Positions 25,388-33,857 of a stretch of DNA of 64,000 nucleotides are shown here, piece by piece (within the stretch, counting starts at the first letter, position 1; each line of letters begins with the position of its first letter). The DNA comes from Sphingobium trunci (GTDB lineage Bacteria > Pseudomonadota > Alphaproteobacteria > Sphingomonadales > Sphingomonadaceae): assembly GCF_022664535.1 (NCBI RefSeq), contig NZ_JAKUJY010000004.1, forward strand, positions 1-64,000, in the 5' to 3' direction. The notes under the pieces were generated by a model that did not search any database, had not been told where the DNA came from, and saw only the letters and a list, made by a program, of their open reading frames with translations. Position numbers and translations under genes: made by a program.

Positions 25388-26110
25388 ATGGCAGCGGGCG
25401 TGAAGGGCAGGCTTGCCGTGCGAAGCGGCGATGACGCCGACCCGATTCTGGATGCCGCCGTGCAGGTGGTCCGCGCCCATGGCATAGACGGCGCGACCAT
25501 CGATCGCATCGCCGAGGCTGCCGGATTGAGCCGCGCCACCCTCTATCGCCGCTTCAGCAGCCGGGACGCGATCATAGCCGACGTGCTGCGGCGGGAGGCG
25601 GCGCCCTATGTACGGGAAGCCAGGGCGGTATCCGAAAGCGCGGAGAGTTTTTCCGCCGGCATCATCGCCGGCTTCGTCTTCACGATCGAGGCGATGCCGC
25701 GCTATCCGATCGTCGAATCCGTCTTCGTCAGGCAATTGAGCGACAATAATGCGCGCATGCTCCAGCCCGTGTTCCGGGAACTGGTGGGCCAGGGTCTGGG
25801 CAATCTGCTGGCCGTGCGCACCGGCTGCGATCCCTTCACCGGCAGCGACCGCGACGAACTGTTCGACTGGCTCGCCCGCACCTTCCTGAACATCGCGGCG
25901 CGCGCGCCCTGGAACAGAGCCGAACTGGAACGCCATGTCGCGACCTTCGTCCTGCCGGTGCTGGATGCGCGCTATTCGCAGGTCGTTGCCGAGCGCAAGG
26001 ACGATATCCTCGTCCGGCTCGCCCAGGTCGAGGCCGCCGCCCAGGCGCTGGCCGGACAATGCGCCGAAATCCGCCGCCTGATCGGCGGCCATCACAGCCC
26101 TCAAGGATAG
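25388..26110 (+). CDS. TetR-family transcriptional regulator
   Basis: A 240-residue regulator. The helix-turn-helix is ATIDRIAEAAGLSRATLYRRFSSRD near the N-terminus, followed by a longer ligand-binding domain and a C-terminal helical tail. The frame opens at 25289, but GGAG at 25376-25379 gives 8-base spacing to the ATG at 25388; the ATG at 25382 is also possible. It sits just upstream of a cytochrome P450 gene with a 5-base gap and shares its strand, so it probably autoregulates a TetR-P450-MAPEG operon through the palindrome at 25321-25337. Confidence 0.86.
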   Translation: MAAGVKGRLAVRSGDDADPILDAAVQVVRAHGIDGATIDRIAEAAGLSRATLYRRFSSRDAIIADVLRREAAPYVREARAVSESAESFSAGIIAGFVFTIEAMPRYPIVESVFVRQLSDNNARMLQPVFRELVGQGLGNLLAVRTGCDPFTGSDRDELFDWLARTFLNIAARAPWNRAELERHVATFVLPVLDARYSQVVAERKDDILVRLAQVEAAAQALAGQCAEIRRLIGGHHSPQG

Positions 26111-26115
26111 AAATC

Positions 26116-27309
26116 ATGAATGCGATTGCCGTGCCGTCCCATGTCCCGTTCGACCGGGTGCTGGATTTCGACATGATCGCCGATGTCGCCAAGGGCGGCC
26201 TGCAGGATGCCCACCGCGCGCTGCACGACAAGGCGCCGGACGTCTTCTTCACGCCCCGCAACGGCGGCCACTGGGTCGCCACGCGCATGGCCGACATCAC
26301 CGAGATCATGACCAATCCGGAGGTGTTTTCCAGCGCCGACGCGCTGCCGCCCATGCCCTGGTACATGCCCAAGATGAAGCTGCCGCCGCAGGACATGGAC
26401 CCGCCGCAGCATATGCGTTACCGGCTGCTGCTGCTCAAATTCCTGGCCCCGCGCGAGGTCAAGAAGCTGGAAACGCGCATTCGCGCGCTGATGACCGAAC
26501 TGATCGACGCCGCGCTGGCGAAGGGATCGGTGGACTTCGTCGCCGATGTCGCCGTGCCCTTTCCCGTCAAGATCTTCATGGGCATGATGGGCATGGACAT
26601 GAGCCGCTTCCGCCAGTTCGTCGGCTGGGCGAACGCGGCGCTGGCATCGGCCAAGCCCAGGGACCGGGTGATGCCCTTCATCCGCATCAACCTCTATATG
26701 CGGTCGCTCATCAAGCAGCGGAAAAAGCATCCGGGCGACGATGTCGTCTCCATGCTGATCGCCTCGGAGGTCGAGGGCAAGAAACTGTCGGACGGCATGA
26801 TCCTGCAGATCTGCAACCTGCTGTTCCTTGCCGGGCTGGATACGGTGACGAACGGGATGACCTTCATCCTGCGCCATCTGGCGGAGCATCCCGACCAGCA
26901 GCAAAGGCTGCGCGACAATTCCGACGAGATACCGGGCGCGATCGAGGAGATGCTGCGCCGCTATGCCTTCGTCACGGTCATCCGCCGGGTGACGCGCGAC
27001 ACGGTGCTGAACGGCGCTGCGCTGCACGCGGGCGACATCATCTATGGCAGCCTGGCGGGCGCCAGCAATGACGAGCGGGTCTTTCCCGATCCCGGCACGG
27101 TCGATCTGGATCGGCCGCGCCCGTCCCATGTCGCCTTCAACACCGGGCCGCATAATTGCGCGGGCGCCAATCTGGCGCGGCTGGAGCTGAAGGTGTTTCT
27201 GGAAGAATGGCTGAGGCGCGTTCCGCCCTTCCGGCTGAAGCCTGGCCAGCATCTGGAGACGCGCGGCGGCGCGATCCTCGCGATCGAGCAGTTGCAGGTC
27301 GTCTGGTAA
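26116..27309 (+). CDS. Cytochrome P450
   Basis: A 397-residue soluble bacterial P450 monooxygenase. The I-helix motif LFLAGLDTVTNG, the K-helix ExxR (EEMLRR) and the heme-binding FNTGPHNCAGANLAR with axial Cys348 are all present. The start follows AAGGATAG at correct spacing. There is no dedicated ferredoxin or reductase beside it. The ferredoxin-fused NADPH reductase at 20467-22071 is one candidate partner in the window. It would insert an oxygen into a hydrophobic substrate, consistent with the surrounding SDR and acyl-CoA genes. The substrate is unknown. Confidence 0.93.
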   Translation: MNAIAVPSHVPFDRVLDFDMIADVAKGGLQDAHRALHDKAPDVFFTPRNGGHWVATRMADITEIMTNPEVFSSADALPPMPWYMPKMKLPPQDMDPPQHMRYRLLLLKFLAPREVKKLETRIRALMTELIDAALAKGSVDFVADVAVPFPVKIFMGMMGMDMSRFRQFVGWANAALASAKPRDRVMPFIRINLYMRSLIKQRKKHPGDDVVSMLIASEVEGKKLSDGMILQICNLLFLAGLDTVTNGMTFILRHLAEHPDQQQRLRDNSDEIPGAIEEMLRRYAFVTVIRRVTRDTVLNGAALHAGDIIYGSLAGASNDERVFPDPGTVDLDRPRPSHVAFNTGPHNCAGANLARLELKVFLEEWLRRVPPFRLKPGQHLETRGGAILAIEQLQVVW

Positions 27310-27315
27310 AGGGGA

Positions 27316-27759
27316 ATGGCGGTGGTGGCGACGCAGGAGATTGTGAAGCCGGTCGCTGTGCTGGCGGCCTGGACCATGGTGATGCTGGTCTGGCTCTATG
27401 TCAGCCGCACCGCCGCCCGCGACCAGATCAAGGTCGATCCGCGCGACATGGTGGGCGGGACGAGCTGGGACGTGGACCGCATGCTGTCGGGCAAGGCGAA
27501 CTGGGCCGCGCATAATTACAATCATCTGCACGAGGCACCGACCGTCTTCTATGCCGTCGCGCTGCTGCTGGCCCTGATGGGGCAGGGCAACGGGATCGCT
27601 GCGGCGCTGGCCTGGGCCTATGTCGCGCTGCGCATCGTCCATTCGGTCTGGCAGGCGACCGTCAATCGCATCCTTGTGCGGCTGGCGCTGTTCGGCCTGT
27701 CGTCGCTGGTGCTGATGGCGCTGACGCTGCTGGCGGTGAAGGCGGCGTTCGGTTTCTGA
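27316..27759 (+). CDS. MAPEG-family membrane protein
   Basis: A 147-residue integral membrane protein with about four hydrophobic segments, starting near residues 10-29, 78-95, 97-112 and 120-143. The MAPEG signature region HNYNHLHEAPTVFYAVALLL is clear. Eukaryotic MAPEG members are membrane glutathione transferases or eicosanoid enzymes; bacterial ones are largely uncharacterised. It follows the P450 by 6 bases and may handle reactive P450 products. A paralog is at 33858-34313. Translation begins right after AAAGGGGA. Confidence 0.85.
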   Translation: MAVVATQEIVKPVAVLAAWTMVMLVWLYVSRTAARDQIKVDPRDMVGGTSWDVDRMLSGKANWAAHNYNHLHEAPTVFYAVALLLALMGQGNGIAAALAWAYVALRIVHSVWQATVNRILVRLALFGLSSLVLMALTLLAVKAAFGF

Positions 27760-27765
27760 AAACGG

Positions 27766-28374
27766 TCAGCCGGCGGGCGTGATGCCCGCCAGGATCAGAT
27801 AGACGATACCCGGCAGCGCGTCGTGGAAAGACTCCAGCGTCGCGCCGGTCGCATGTTTGGCACCGTAAGCGGCGAAGAACAGGGTCGTCGCGACGTCGGA
27901 TGCGGATTGCCCGGCGCGGGCGAGGCTGACCTCGCCCGCCGCATCGGCCTGCTGCAGCAGCAGCGCGAGCCGTTGCCCGAAGATGCGGATCGGATCGTCG
28001 GTGGGGATGGTCGCCTCGCCAGCGGCAAAGGATTTCAGTTCCTCGATATGCTCCGAATTCCCGAACCAGGAAAGGGCGGTGCCGTAGACCGCGTCGAGAA
28101 AGGCCGTGACCCGCCGCTCGAGTGGTCCCGTTGTTGTTTCGGCTGACGCGCAGCGCTGTTCCTGCGCCAGCTGGAAACGCCGGATCATTTCCCGGAACAT
28201 TTCCTCCTTGCCGGAAAAGTGCAGGTAGAGCGTCGCCTTCGCCACGCCCGCCTCGCGCGCGATGTCGTCCACCGACGTCCGCCTGTAGCCATAGCGCACG
28301 AACAGCGACCGGGTGGCGGCGATGATCTGGTCGGTCTTGGGTGCCGAAGCGAGGACAGGTGTGGACAGGTTCAT
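27766..28374 (-). CDS. TetR-family transcriptional regulator
   Basis: A 202-residue regulator with the helix-turn-helix SVDDIAREAGVAKATLYLHFSGKEEMF. The ATG at 28374 is preceded by AGGGA at 8 bases; a GTG at 28392 is in frame but less likely. It is divergent from an SDR gene at 28467 and convergent with the MAPEG gene. The intergenic segment carries CTAGACCAAAA (28403-28413), which recurs in inverted orientation before the amidohydrolase gene. A GC hairpin (GGCGGGC/GCCCGCC, 27772-27790) lies in its last codons and may act as a terminator. Confidence 0.87.
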   Translation of the reverse strand: MNLSTPVLASAPKTDQIIAATRSLFVRYGYRRTSVDDIAREAGVAKATLYLHFSGKEEMFREMIRRFQLAQEQRCASAETTTGPLERRVTAFLDAVYGTALSWFGNSEHIEELKSFAAGEATIPTDDPIRIFGQRLALLLQQADAAGEVSLARAGQSASDVATTLFFAAYGAKHATGATLESFHDALPGIVYLILAGITPAG

Positions 28375-28402
28375 GCGACCATTCCCTAGCACAAAAAAAC
28401 GA

Positions 28403-28413
28403 CTAGACCAAAA
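28403..28413. promoter_or_regulatory. Shared motif CTAGACCAAAA, copy 1
   Basis: An 11-base motif in the 92-base region between the TetR gene and the divergent SDR gene. Its exact reverse complement is at 34449-34459. It is a candidate TetR-controlled site, by recurrence and position only. Confidence 0.35.
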
Positions 28414-28466
28414 AGACAGAATCAGTATATATGGTTCATATCACAAAAGTCGGACAGGAGATTGCA

Positions 28467-29207
28467 ATGGCACGTTTCACGGGAAAATCGGTCGTCATCA
28501 CGGGCGGATCGAGCGGCATCGGCCTGGCGACGGCGCAGCGAATCGTGGCCGAGGGCGGGCAGGCGCTCATCACGGGCACCAATGCGGAGAAACTGGCGGC
28601 GGCGCGTGCCGAGGGCATTCATGCGCTGGAGAATAACGCGGCCGATTTTGCTGCCGCTGACGCCCTGGCCGCCAAGGCGAAGGAATTGTTCGGCCAGATC
28701 GACGGCGTTTTCCTGAACGCCGGTATCGGCAAGGGCGCACATTTGGGCCATATCACCCCGGAATTCTACCATCTGCAGATGGACCTGAATGTCGGTGGCG
28801 TCATCTTCGGTGCGCAGGCGCTGCTGCCCTTGCTACGGCAGGGTGGATCGATCCTGGTGACCGCCTCGGCCGCGAAGGATCGGGGCATTGTCGAAGGCGC
28901 GATCTATTCTGCCACTAAGGGCGCGGTCCGTTCGATGGTACGCGGGCTGGCGCGCGAACTTGCGCCCCAGGGTATCCGCGTCAACTGTGTGAGCCCCGGC
29001 CCGATCGAGACGCCGTTTTTCGAGCGAATTGGCTTGCCCAAGGAAGTGCTGGACATGATCGTGCAGCACGCCACCCAGACCAATCCGCTGGGTCGCATGG
29101 GCCGCGTCGAAGAAGCTGCGGCGGTCGCTGCCTTCCTGCTGTCGGACGAGGCAAGCTTCGTGACTGGCGCCGACTATGCCGTCGATGGCGGCGAAGCACA
29201 GCTCTGA
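28467..29207 (+). CDS. Short-chain dehydrogenase/reductase
   Basis: A 246-residue SDR. TGGSSGIG spans residues 12-19, the Asn-Ala-Gly motif reads LNAGIG in place of NNAG, and the active site is YSATK with Ser in TASAA. The ATG at 28467 follows CAGGAG at 6-base spacing; the open frame reaches back to 28431. It heads a plus-strand run of SDR, SDR and MDR reductase with 15- and 63-base gaps. It is divergent from TetR, whose regulation is likely. Confidence 0.9.
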   Translation: MARFTGKSVVITGGSSGIGLATAQRIVAEGGQALITGTNAEKLAAARAEGIHALENNAADFAAADALAAKAKELFGQIDGVFLNAGIGKGAHLGHITPEFYHLQMDLNVGGVIFGAQALLPLLRQGGSILVTASAAKDRGIVEGAIYSATKGAVRSMVRGLARELAPQGIRVNCVSPGPIETPFFERIGLPKEVLDMIVQHATQTNPLGRMGRVEEAAAVAAFLLSDEASFVTGADYAVDGGEAQL

Positions 29208-29222
29208 CCGGAAAGGCAAGAC

Positions 29223-30140
29223 ATGACCGATCGCGTTGAAGCGCTGGGTTTCGGCAAGCGCAGCACGGCGGAAGAGGTGACCGAAGGCGTGGACCTGTCT
29301 GGCCGGACGGTGCTGCTGACCGGCTGCAATTCGGGCATCGGGCTTGAAACGATGCGGGTGCTAGCGCTGCGTGGCGCCCGCATCATCGCGGTCGCGCGGG
29401 ACGAGCAGAAGGCACGGGCGGCGCTGGCGAGCGCAGGCGTGGCGGACGGCATGGCGGTGGGCGCGGAGTTCACCGACCTGAGCTCCGTCGCGCGCGCCGC
29501 CGATGCGATCCTTGCCAGCGGCGTCCCCATCGACATCGTCATCACCAATGCGGCGATCATGGCCCTGCCGAAGCTGGAGACGGTGAACGGCCTCGAAAAG
29601 CAGTTCATGGTCAATCATGTCGCGCATCACCTGTTGGTGACGCGCCTGCTGCCCGCGCTCCGGCGTTCCGGCCGGATCGTGGTGGTGGCCAGCAATTCCC
29701 ACAATTTCGCGCCGCCGGACAAGGGCATCGATTTCGACAATCTGGACGGCGCCAGGGGCTATAGCGGTTTCCGCTTCTATGGCCAGTCGAAGCTGGCCAA
29801 TGTCCTGTTCTCCAGGGAACTGGCCCGGCGGCTGGCGATGGAGAAGATCACGGTCAACGCGCTGCATCCCGGGCTGATCGGCGCGACCGGGCTGCACCGC
29901 TACATGAAGGGGCCGCTCAACTGGATCGTCAATCTCGTCGCGCTGTTCGGCAAGACCGTACCGCAGGGCGCCGCAACCACCTGCCTGCTGGCGGCCCATC
30001 CCGCGCTGGAGGGGACGAGCGGCGGCTATTATTCCGACTGCCGCCCGGCCAAGTCATCCGCATTTGCCGGGCAGGCCGATCTGGCGCGCAAGCTGTGGGA
30101 CCGGACCGACAAGATCATCGCCGGGTTGGGCATCGCCTGA
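29223..30140 (+). CDS. Short-chain dehydrogenase (retinol dehydrogenase-like)
   Basis: A 305-residue SDR of the retinol dehydrogenase/WWOX-like group. It has a ~30-residue N-terminal extension (TAEEVTEGVDLSGRTVLLTG) before TGCNSGIG, an ITNAAIM motif in place of NNAG, and an active site in YGQSKLANVLFSRELARR. It is likely to oxidise or reduce a bulky lipophilic alcohol or ketone. It follows the previous SDR by 15 bases. A relative with the same STxEVxxGVDLxGR opening is at 31991-32950. Confidence 0.9.
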   Translation: MTDRVEALGFGKRSTAEEVTEGVDLSGRTVLLTGCNSGIGLETMRVLALRGARIIAVARDEQKARAALASAGVADGMAVGAEFTDLSSVARAADAILASGVPIDIVITNAAIMALPKLETVNGLEKQFMVNHVAHHLLVTRLLPALRRSGRIVVVASNSHNFAPPDKGIDFDNLDGARGYSGFRFYGQSKLANVLFSRELARRLAMEKITVNALHPGLIGATGLHRYMKGPLNWIVNLVALFGKTVPQGAATTCLLAAHPALEGTSGGYYSDCRPAKSSAFAGQADLARKLWDRTDKIIAGLGIA

Positions 30141-30203
30141 TTCATTGACCTGCCTGCCGGGATCGAATGCTGACCGGCCAGCCCCCTGAAGGAGAGAGTC
30201 CGG

Positions 30204-31214
30204 ATGACCGTCAATCGCCGCTTTACCCTGATCCAGCGCCCCTCCGGCCTGCCGGACGCGTCGAATTTCCGTCTGGTCGAGGAAGCCGTTCCGGCCATCG
30301 GCGATGGCGAGTTCCTGATCCGCAACCATTATGTCTCGCTGGATCCCGCGATCCGCAACTGGCTGAACGAGACGGTCACCTACATGCCGCCGATCGCGAT
30401 CGGCGATGCGCTGCGCGCCTCGACAGTCGGGGTGGTGGAGGCCAGCAATCATCCCGGCTTCGCGGTGGGCGACTGGGTGTCCGGCCTCAACAAGACCGAG
30501 GAATATTCCATCGGCGGGCGCGATCCCTTCACGCAGAAGGTCGATGTGGGCCTGGCGCCTTCGCCCTCCGCTTTCCTGTCGGTCGCGGGCGGAACCGGGC
30601 TGACGGCATGGTTCGGGATCGAGGCGGAACTGAAGCCGGAAAAGGGCCAGACGCTGCTGGTGAGCGGCGCGGCGGGCGCGGTCGGGTCGATCGCGGGGCA
30701 GTTAGCCAAGCGGCGCGGCGCGCGTGTGGTGGGGATCGCCGGGGGCGCGGAGAAATGCGCGCGGCTGACCGAGCGCTACGGCTATGACGCCGCGGTCGAC
30801 TATCGCGGCAAGGATGTCGAACGGTTGAGCGCCGACATCGCCGCCGCCTGCCCGGACGGCATCGACCTGGTGTTCGAGAATGTCGGCGGCGTCGGGCTGG
30901 ACGCGACCCTGCTTCATATCAACCGCAAGGCGCTGATCATCCTGTGCGGCCTGATCTCCGAATATAATTCGCCGCGTTACGGCACCCGCCAACTGATCGA
31001 GGTGCAGATGCAGGGCGCGACGATCAAGGGCTATCATGTGGCCGATTACGGCATGCAGATGGGCGAAGGGCGCCGGGCGATCCTGGACCTGCTGGCGCGG
31101 GGCGAGCTTGTCCATGACGAGCATGTGCTGGAGGGCATCGACAATGCCCTGCCCGCTTTCCTCAGCCTGTTCGACGGCAGCAACCAGGGCAAGGTGATGC
31201 TGAAGCTGGTTTGA
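30204..31214 (+). CDS. NADP-dependent MDR oxidoreductase (PTGR/CurA-like)
   Basis: A 336-residue zinc-free medium-chain reductase. A GroES-like N-domain is followed by a Rossmann domain with SGAAGAVGS near residues 154-162 and ENVGG near 231-235. It resembles prostaglandin reductase and CurA, which reduce alpha,beta-unsaturated ketones with NADPH. The start follows GGAGAGAGTCCGG. It is closely similar over its whole length to the 57129-58139 protein of identical length, so the window holds two copies of this step. Confidence 0.9.
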   Translation: MTVNRRFTLIQRPSGLPDASNFRLVEEAVPAIGDGEFLIRNHYVSLDPAIRNWLNETVTYMPPIAIGDALRASTVGVVEASNHPGFAVGDWVSGLNKTEEYSIGGRDPFTQKVDVGLAPSPSAFLSVAGGTGLTAWFGIEAELKPEKGQTLLVSGAAGAVGSIAGQLAKRRGARVVGIAGGAEKCARLTERYGYDAAVDYRGKDVERLSADIAAACPDGIDLVFENVGGVGLDATLLHINRKALIILCGLISEYNSPRYGTRQLIEVQMQGATIKGYHVADYGMQMGEGRRAILDLLARGELVHDEHVLEGIDNALPAFLSLFDGSNQGKVMLKLV

Positions 31215-31260
31215 GAAGACTGGCAATTAGAGAAGATTGCCGATCGTGCAGGAGCCCCCC

Positions 31261-31749
31261 ATGCCCAGCCCAAGATCCCGTCCATCGCGCCGTGCCATGA
31301 TCGTCATGATCGTCGCGATGGCGCTCCTGGCGGCAGCCGCCTTATTCCTGCCGATAACCGGGGCGCAGAGGTCCGCGCCCGATGCGATTGCAGGCGTCTG
31401 GTCCGCCGATGACGGGTCGTCGAACCTCGATTTCATGCGCGCCGCGGGCGGCTATCAGGCCCGCATCGTTTACGGCCGCAAGCTGATGGAGCCGGATGGC
31501 GTTTCGTTCAAGCGGGATGCCCTCAATCCCGATCCGGCCTTGCGTTCGCGCTCGATGAAGAATGTCGTGATCGTCACCGGGCTTCGCTATGACAACGGAA
31601 TTTGGACCGGCGGCTCAATCTATGACGCGACTTCAGGGCGGACCTTCCGCTGCATGCTGTGGATGAAGAACGGCGCGCTCTATTTGCGGGGCTATTTCGG
31701 CTTGCCGCTGCTGGGCGAGACCCGCAGCTTCCACAGGCTTGCCGCCTGA
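31261..31749 (+). CDS. DUF2147-family exported protein
   Basis: A 162-residue protein. A basic N-terminus is followed by a hydrophobic segment (about residues 12-35) that could be a signal anchor. The C-terminal beta-rich region has IAGVWSADDG, RIVYGRKLMEPDG and a MKNGALYLRGYFG ending, the DUF2147 pattern. These proteins are secreted or envelope-associated and of unknown function. The ATG at 31261 follows GCAGGAG; a TTG at 31237 is in frame but has no ribosome site. It lies 46 bases after the MDR reductase gene. Confidence 0.75.
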   Translation: MPSPRSRPSRRAMIVMIVAMALLAAAALFLPITGAQRSAPDAIAGVWSADDGSSNLDFMRAAGGYQARIVYGRKLMEPDGVSFKRDALNPDPALRSRSMKNVVIVTGLRYDNGIWTGGSIYDATSGRTFRCMLWMKNGALYLRGYFGLPLLGETRSFHRLAA

Positions 31750-31851
31750 GCGGACGAGAGCCCGACAAGAGAAATCCGGGGGCCATTGCCGCGGCATAAG
31801 GCGGAGGACTATCCGTTCCGCCTTTCAGGCCGTCGATGTCGATTGGTCCAG

Positions 31852-31887
31852 GAGCATGATCCGATCAACCTGAATCGGATCATGCTC
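31852..31887. repeat. Perfect 14-bp stem-loop, possible dispersed repeat
   Basis: Arms GAGCATGATCCGAT (31852-31865) and ATCGGATCATGCTC (31874-31887) pair exactly around an 8-base loop, followed by TCTTTGCC. It lies between convergent genes. Similar CATGATCCGAT palindromes recur between genes in several alphaproteobacteria (from memory), so it may be a repeat element, a terminator or both. Confidence 0.6.
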
Positions 31888-31990
31888 TCTTTGCCTTTGA
31901 CTATTGCCATTAAAGTATCGCGCGCAAAGTTGGGAATCGATTTGCGCTCAAAGCGATACGAAAACAAAGAACTGGCGCGCGACTTACGCC

Positions 31991-32950
31991 CTAGAACCGC
32001 TCGCCCACCATCTCCTCGCTCCTGGCCCACAAGGCCTTGGCCCGTTCCGGGTCCAGGGCATAGCTGCGCACGCCCGACCGGCCTGGTCCGTCCTTGACCT
32101 CCGCCACATGGCAGTCTTCGCAATAGCGTCCGCCGATTTCATCGGCATCGGCGACCACCGCGGCCCAGGTCGTCGTCGCCGCCCCTTCGGGAATGGACTT
32201 CAGGGTGGACAGGGATTCGCCGGGGGCAGCGATGGATTTCGCCAGCTCCATGAACCGGGCCATGACGTCGCCGTCCATATGGCGGCCAAGTTCCGTCCGG
32301 ATGCCGCCGGGATGGACGGCTGCCGCGCGGATGCCCCTGTCCCTGTGGCGGCGGTCGAATTCGACCGCGAACAGGACGTTCGCCGTCTTGGAGCGGCCAT
32401 AGGCGGGAAAGCGGTCATATTCCGTCCGCTCGAATCCGGGGTCTTCCAGATTGACGTCGGAAAACCGGTGACCGGCCGAGGCCAGCACCACCAGCCGGCC
32501 GCCCGGACGGATCAGGCCCGCAATGCGGTTGACGAACAGGAAATGCCCGAGATGGTTGGTGCCGAATTGCGTCTCGAAGCCGTCCACGGTCTTGCCCAGC
32601 GGCGGCGCCATCACGCCTGCGTTCGCGATGACGATATCGAATGCCCGCCCCTGCCCGACGAGGGCGTCGGCGGCCTTGCGCACGCTGGCCAGGGAGGCGA
32701 GGTCGAGTTCGATCAGTTCCAAGCTTCCCCCACCCGCGCTTGCGGCCTCGCGCACCGCTTGCGTCGCCTGCCCCGCCTTTTCCAGATCCCGCGCGGTTCC
32801 CACCACCGACGCCCCATGGGCCGCCAGCGCTCTTGCCGTCTCCACCCCAAGACCGGCGGACACGCCGGTTATCAGCACGCTCCTGCCTGCAAGATCTACC
32901 CCCGCAAGCACCTCGTCCGTGGTCGATTTCTCTCCGAATGTCCGCGCCAT
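31991..32950 (-). CDS. Short-chain dehydrogenase (retinol dehydrogenase-like)
   Basis: A 319-residue SDR of the same group as 29223-30140, with an N-terminal extension TDEVLAGVDLAGRSVLITG. The nucleotide motif is TGVSAGLG, the Asn motif is IANAGVM, and the active site lies in YGRSKTANVLFAVEFDRR. The start is supported by AAAAAGGAGAG. It follows an enoyl-CoA hydratase and a MAPEG gene on the minus strand and may form an operon with them. The substrate is likely a bulky alcohol or ketone. Confidence 0.9.
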   Translation of the reverse strand: MARTFGEKSTTDEVLAGVDLAGRSVLITGVSAGLGVETARALAAHGASVVGTARDLEKAGQATQAVREAASAGGGSLELIELDLASLASVRKAADALVGQGRAFDIVIANAGVMAPPLGKTVDGFETQFGTNHLGHFLFVNRIAGLIRPGGRLVVLASAGHRFSDVNLEDPGFERTEYDRFPAYGRSKTANVLFAVEFDRRHRDRGIRAAAVHPGGIRTELGRHMDGDVMARFMELAKSIAAPGESLSTLKSIPEGAATTTWAAVVADADEIGGRYCEDCHVAEVKDGPGRSGVRSYALDPERAKALWARSEEMVGERF

Positions 32951-32980
32951 CTCGTCTCTCCTTTTTCAATGCCGGCAGCG

Positions 32981-33757
32981 TCAGCCCTGCTGTTCGCGTC
33001 CGCGCGCGATCACCGCGGCGCGCCGCGCCTCTACGTCCTCGGGGCGCAACCGGGCGCTGTCCGCCTCGGCGCGCGCGCGTTCCAGCACCATGGCTTCACC
33101 GAAGGGCAGGGCGTAGCCATCGTCGATCAGGCGCTTGTAGCGTTGCACCATCTCCGGCTCGCTGGATGCGATCTCGGCGGCCAGTGCGCGCGCCGTTGGC
33201 ATCAGGTCCTGCGGCGCCACCACATCGCTCAGCAGGCCCCAGTCCAGTGCGGTCTGCGCGTCGATGAAGTTGCCCGTCAGGGAGAGCCGCTTGGCCCGGT
33301 AAATTCCGATCAGCCGCGGCAGCTTTTGCGACAGGCCCGAACCCGGCGTTACCCCGACGCGGGCATGGGTATCGGCGAAGCGGGCATTGGTCGATCCGAT
33401 CAATATGTCGCAGGCGAGCGCCACCTCGAAACCGCCGGTGACCGCCACGCCGTTGATCGCGCCGACGATGGGCTTGGGGCATCGCGCCAGCGGCGCCGCC
33501 AGGCTGTCGCGCCGCCGCCCGCCAGGCCCCGTCAGCAAGCCGAACTGTCCGATTTCCTTGAGGTCGAGGCCCGCCGAGAAAGCGCGCTCGCCCGCGCCGG
33601 TCAGGATCACCACCTTCACCGCGTCATCGGCGGCGATGGCGTCGAACGCCTCCGCGATCTCCTTTTGCAACGCAAGCGAGAGGGCGTTCATGGCCTCCGG
33701 ACGGTTGAGGGTCAGAATCGCGATTCCGTCGGATGTTTCATTCAAGACCAGGCTCAT
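32981..33757 (-). CDS. Enoyl-CoA hydratase/isomerase family protein
   Basis: A 258-residue crotonase-fold protein. The oxyanion-hole segments are GERAFSAGLDLKEIG and INGVAVTGGFEVALACDI. The classic Glu pair of mitochondrial hydratase is not complete: the second position near THARVGVTPGSGLSQ lacks a clear Glu, so isomerase or thioesterase activity is also possible. It lies between the MAPEG gene (100 bases upstream) and the SDR (30 bases downstream). It probably acts on an acyl-CoA in the surrounding pathway. Confidence 0.87.
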   Translation of the reverse strand: MSLVLNETSDGIAILTLNRPEAMNALSLALQKEIAEAFDAIAADDAVKVVILTGAGERAFSAGLDLKEIGQFGLLTGPGGRRRDSLAAPLARCPKPIVGAINGVAVTGGFEVALACDILIGSTNARFADTHARVGVTPGSGLSQKLPRLIGIYRAKRLSLTGNFIDAQTALDWGLLSDVVAPQDLMPTARALAAEIASSEPEMVQRYKRLIDDGYALPFGEAMVLERARAEADSARLRPEDVEARRAAVIARGREQQG

Positions 33758-33857
33758 AGGACCAGGATTCCCTTGTTCATGCCGTTCCTTCGGCCATAGC
33801 TATCTCGACATCGGGTCGGCGGAGGCGCGGAAGTCTGTTCGCCCGCCGCGATGCAGT

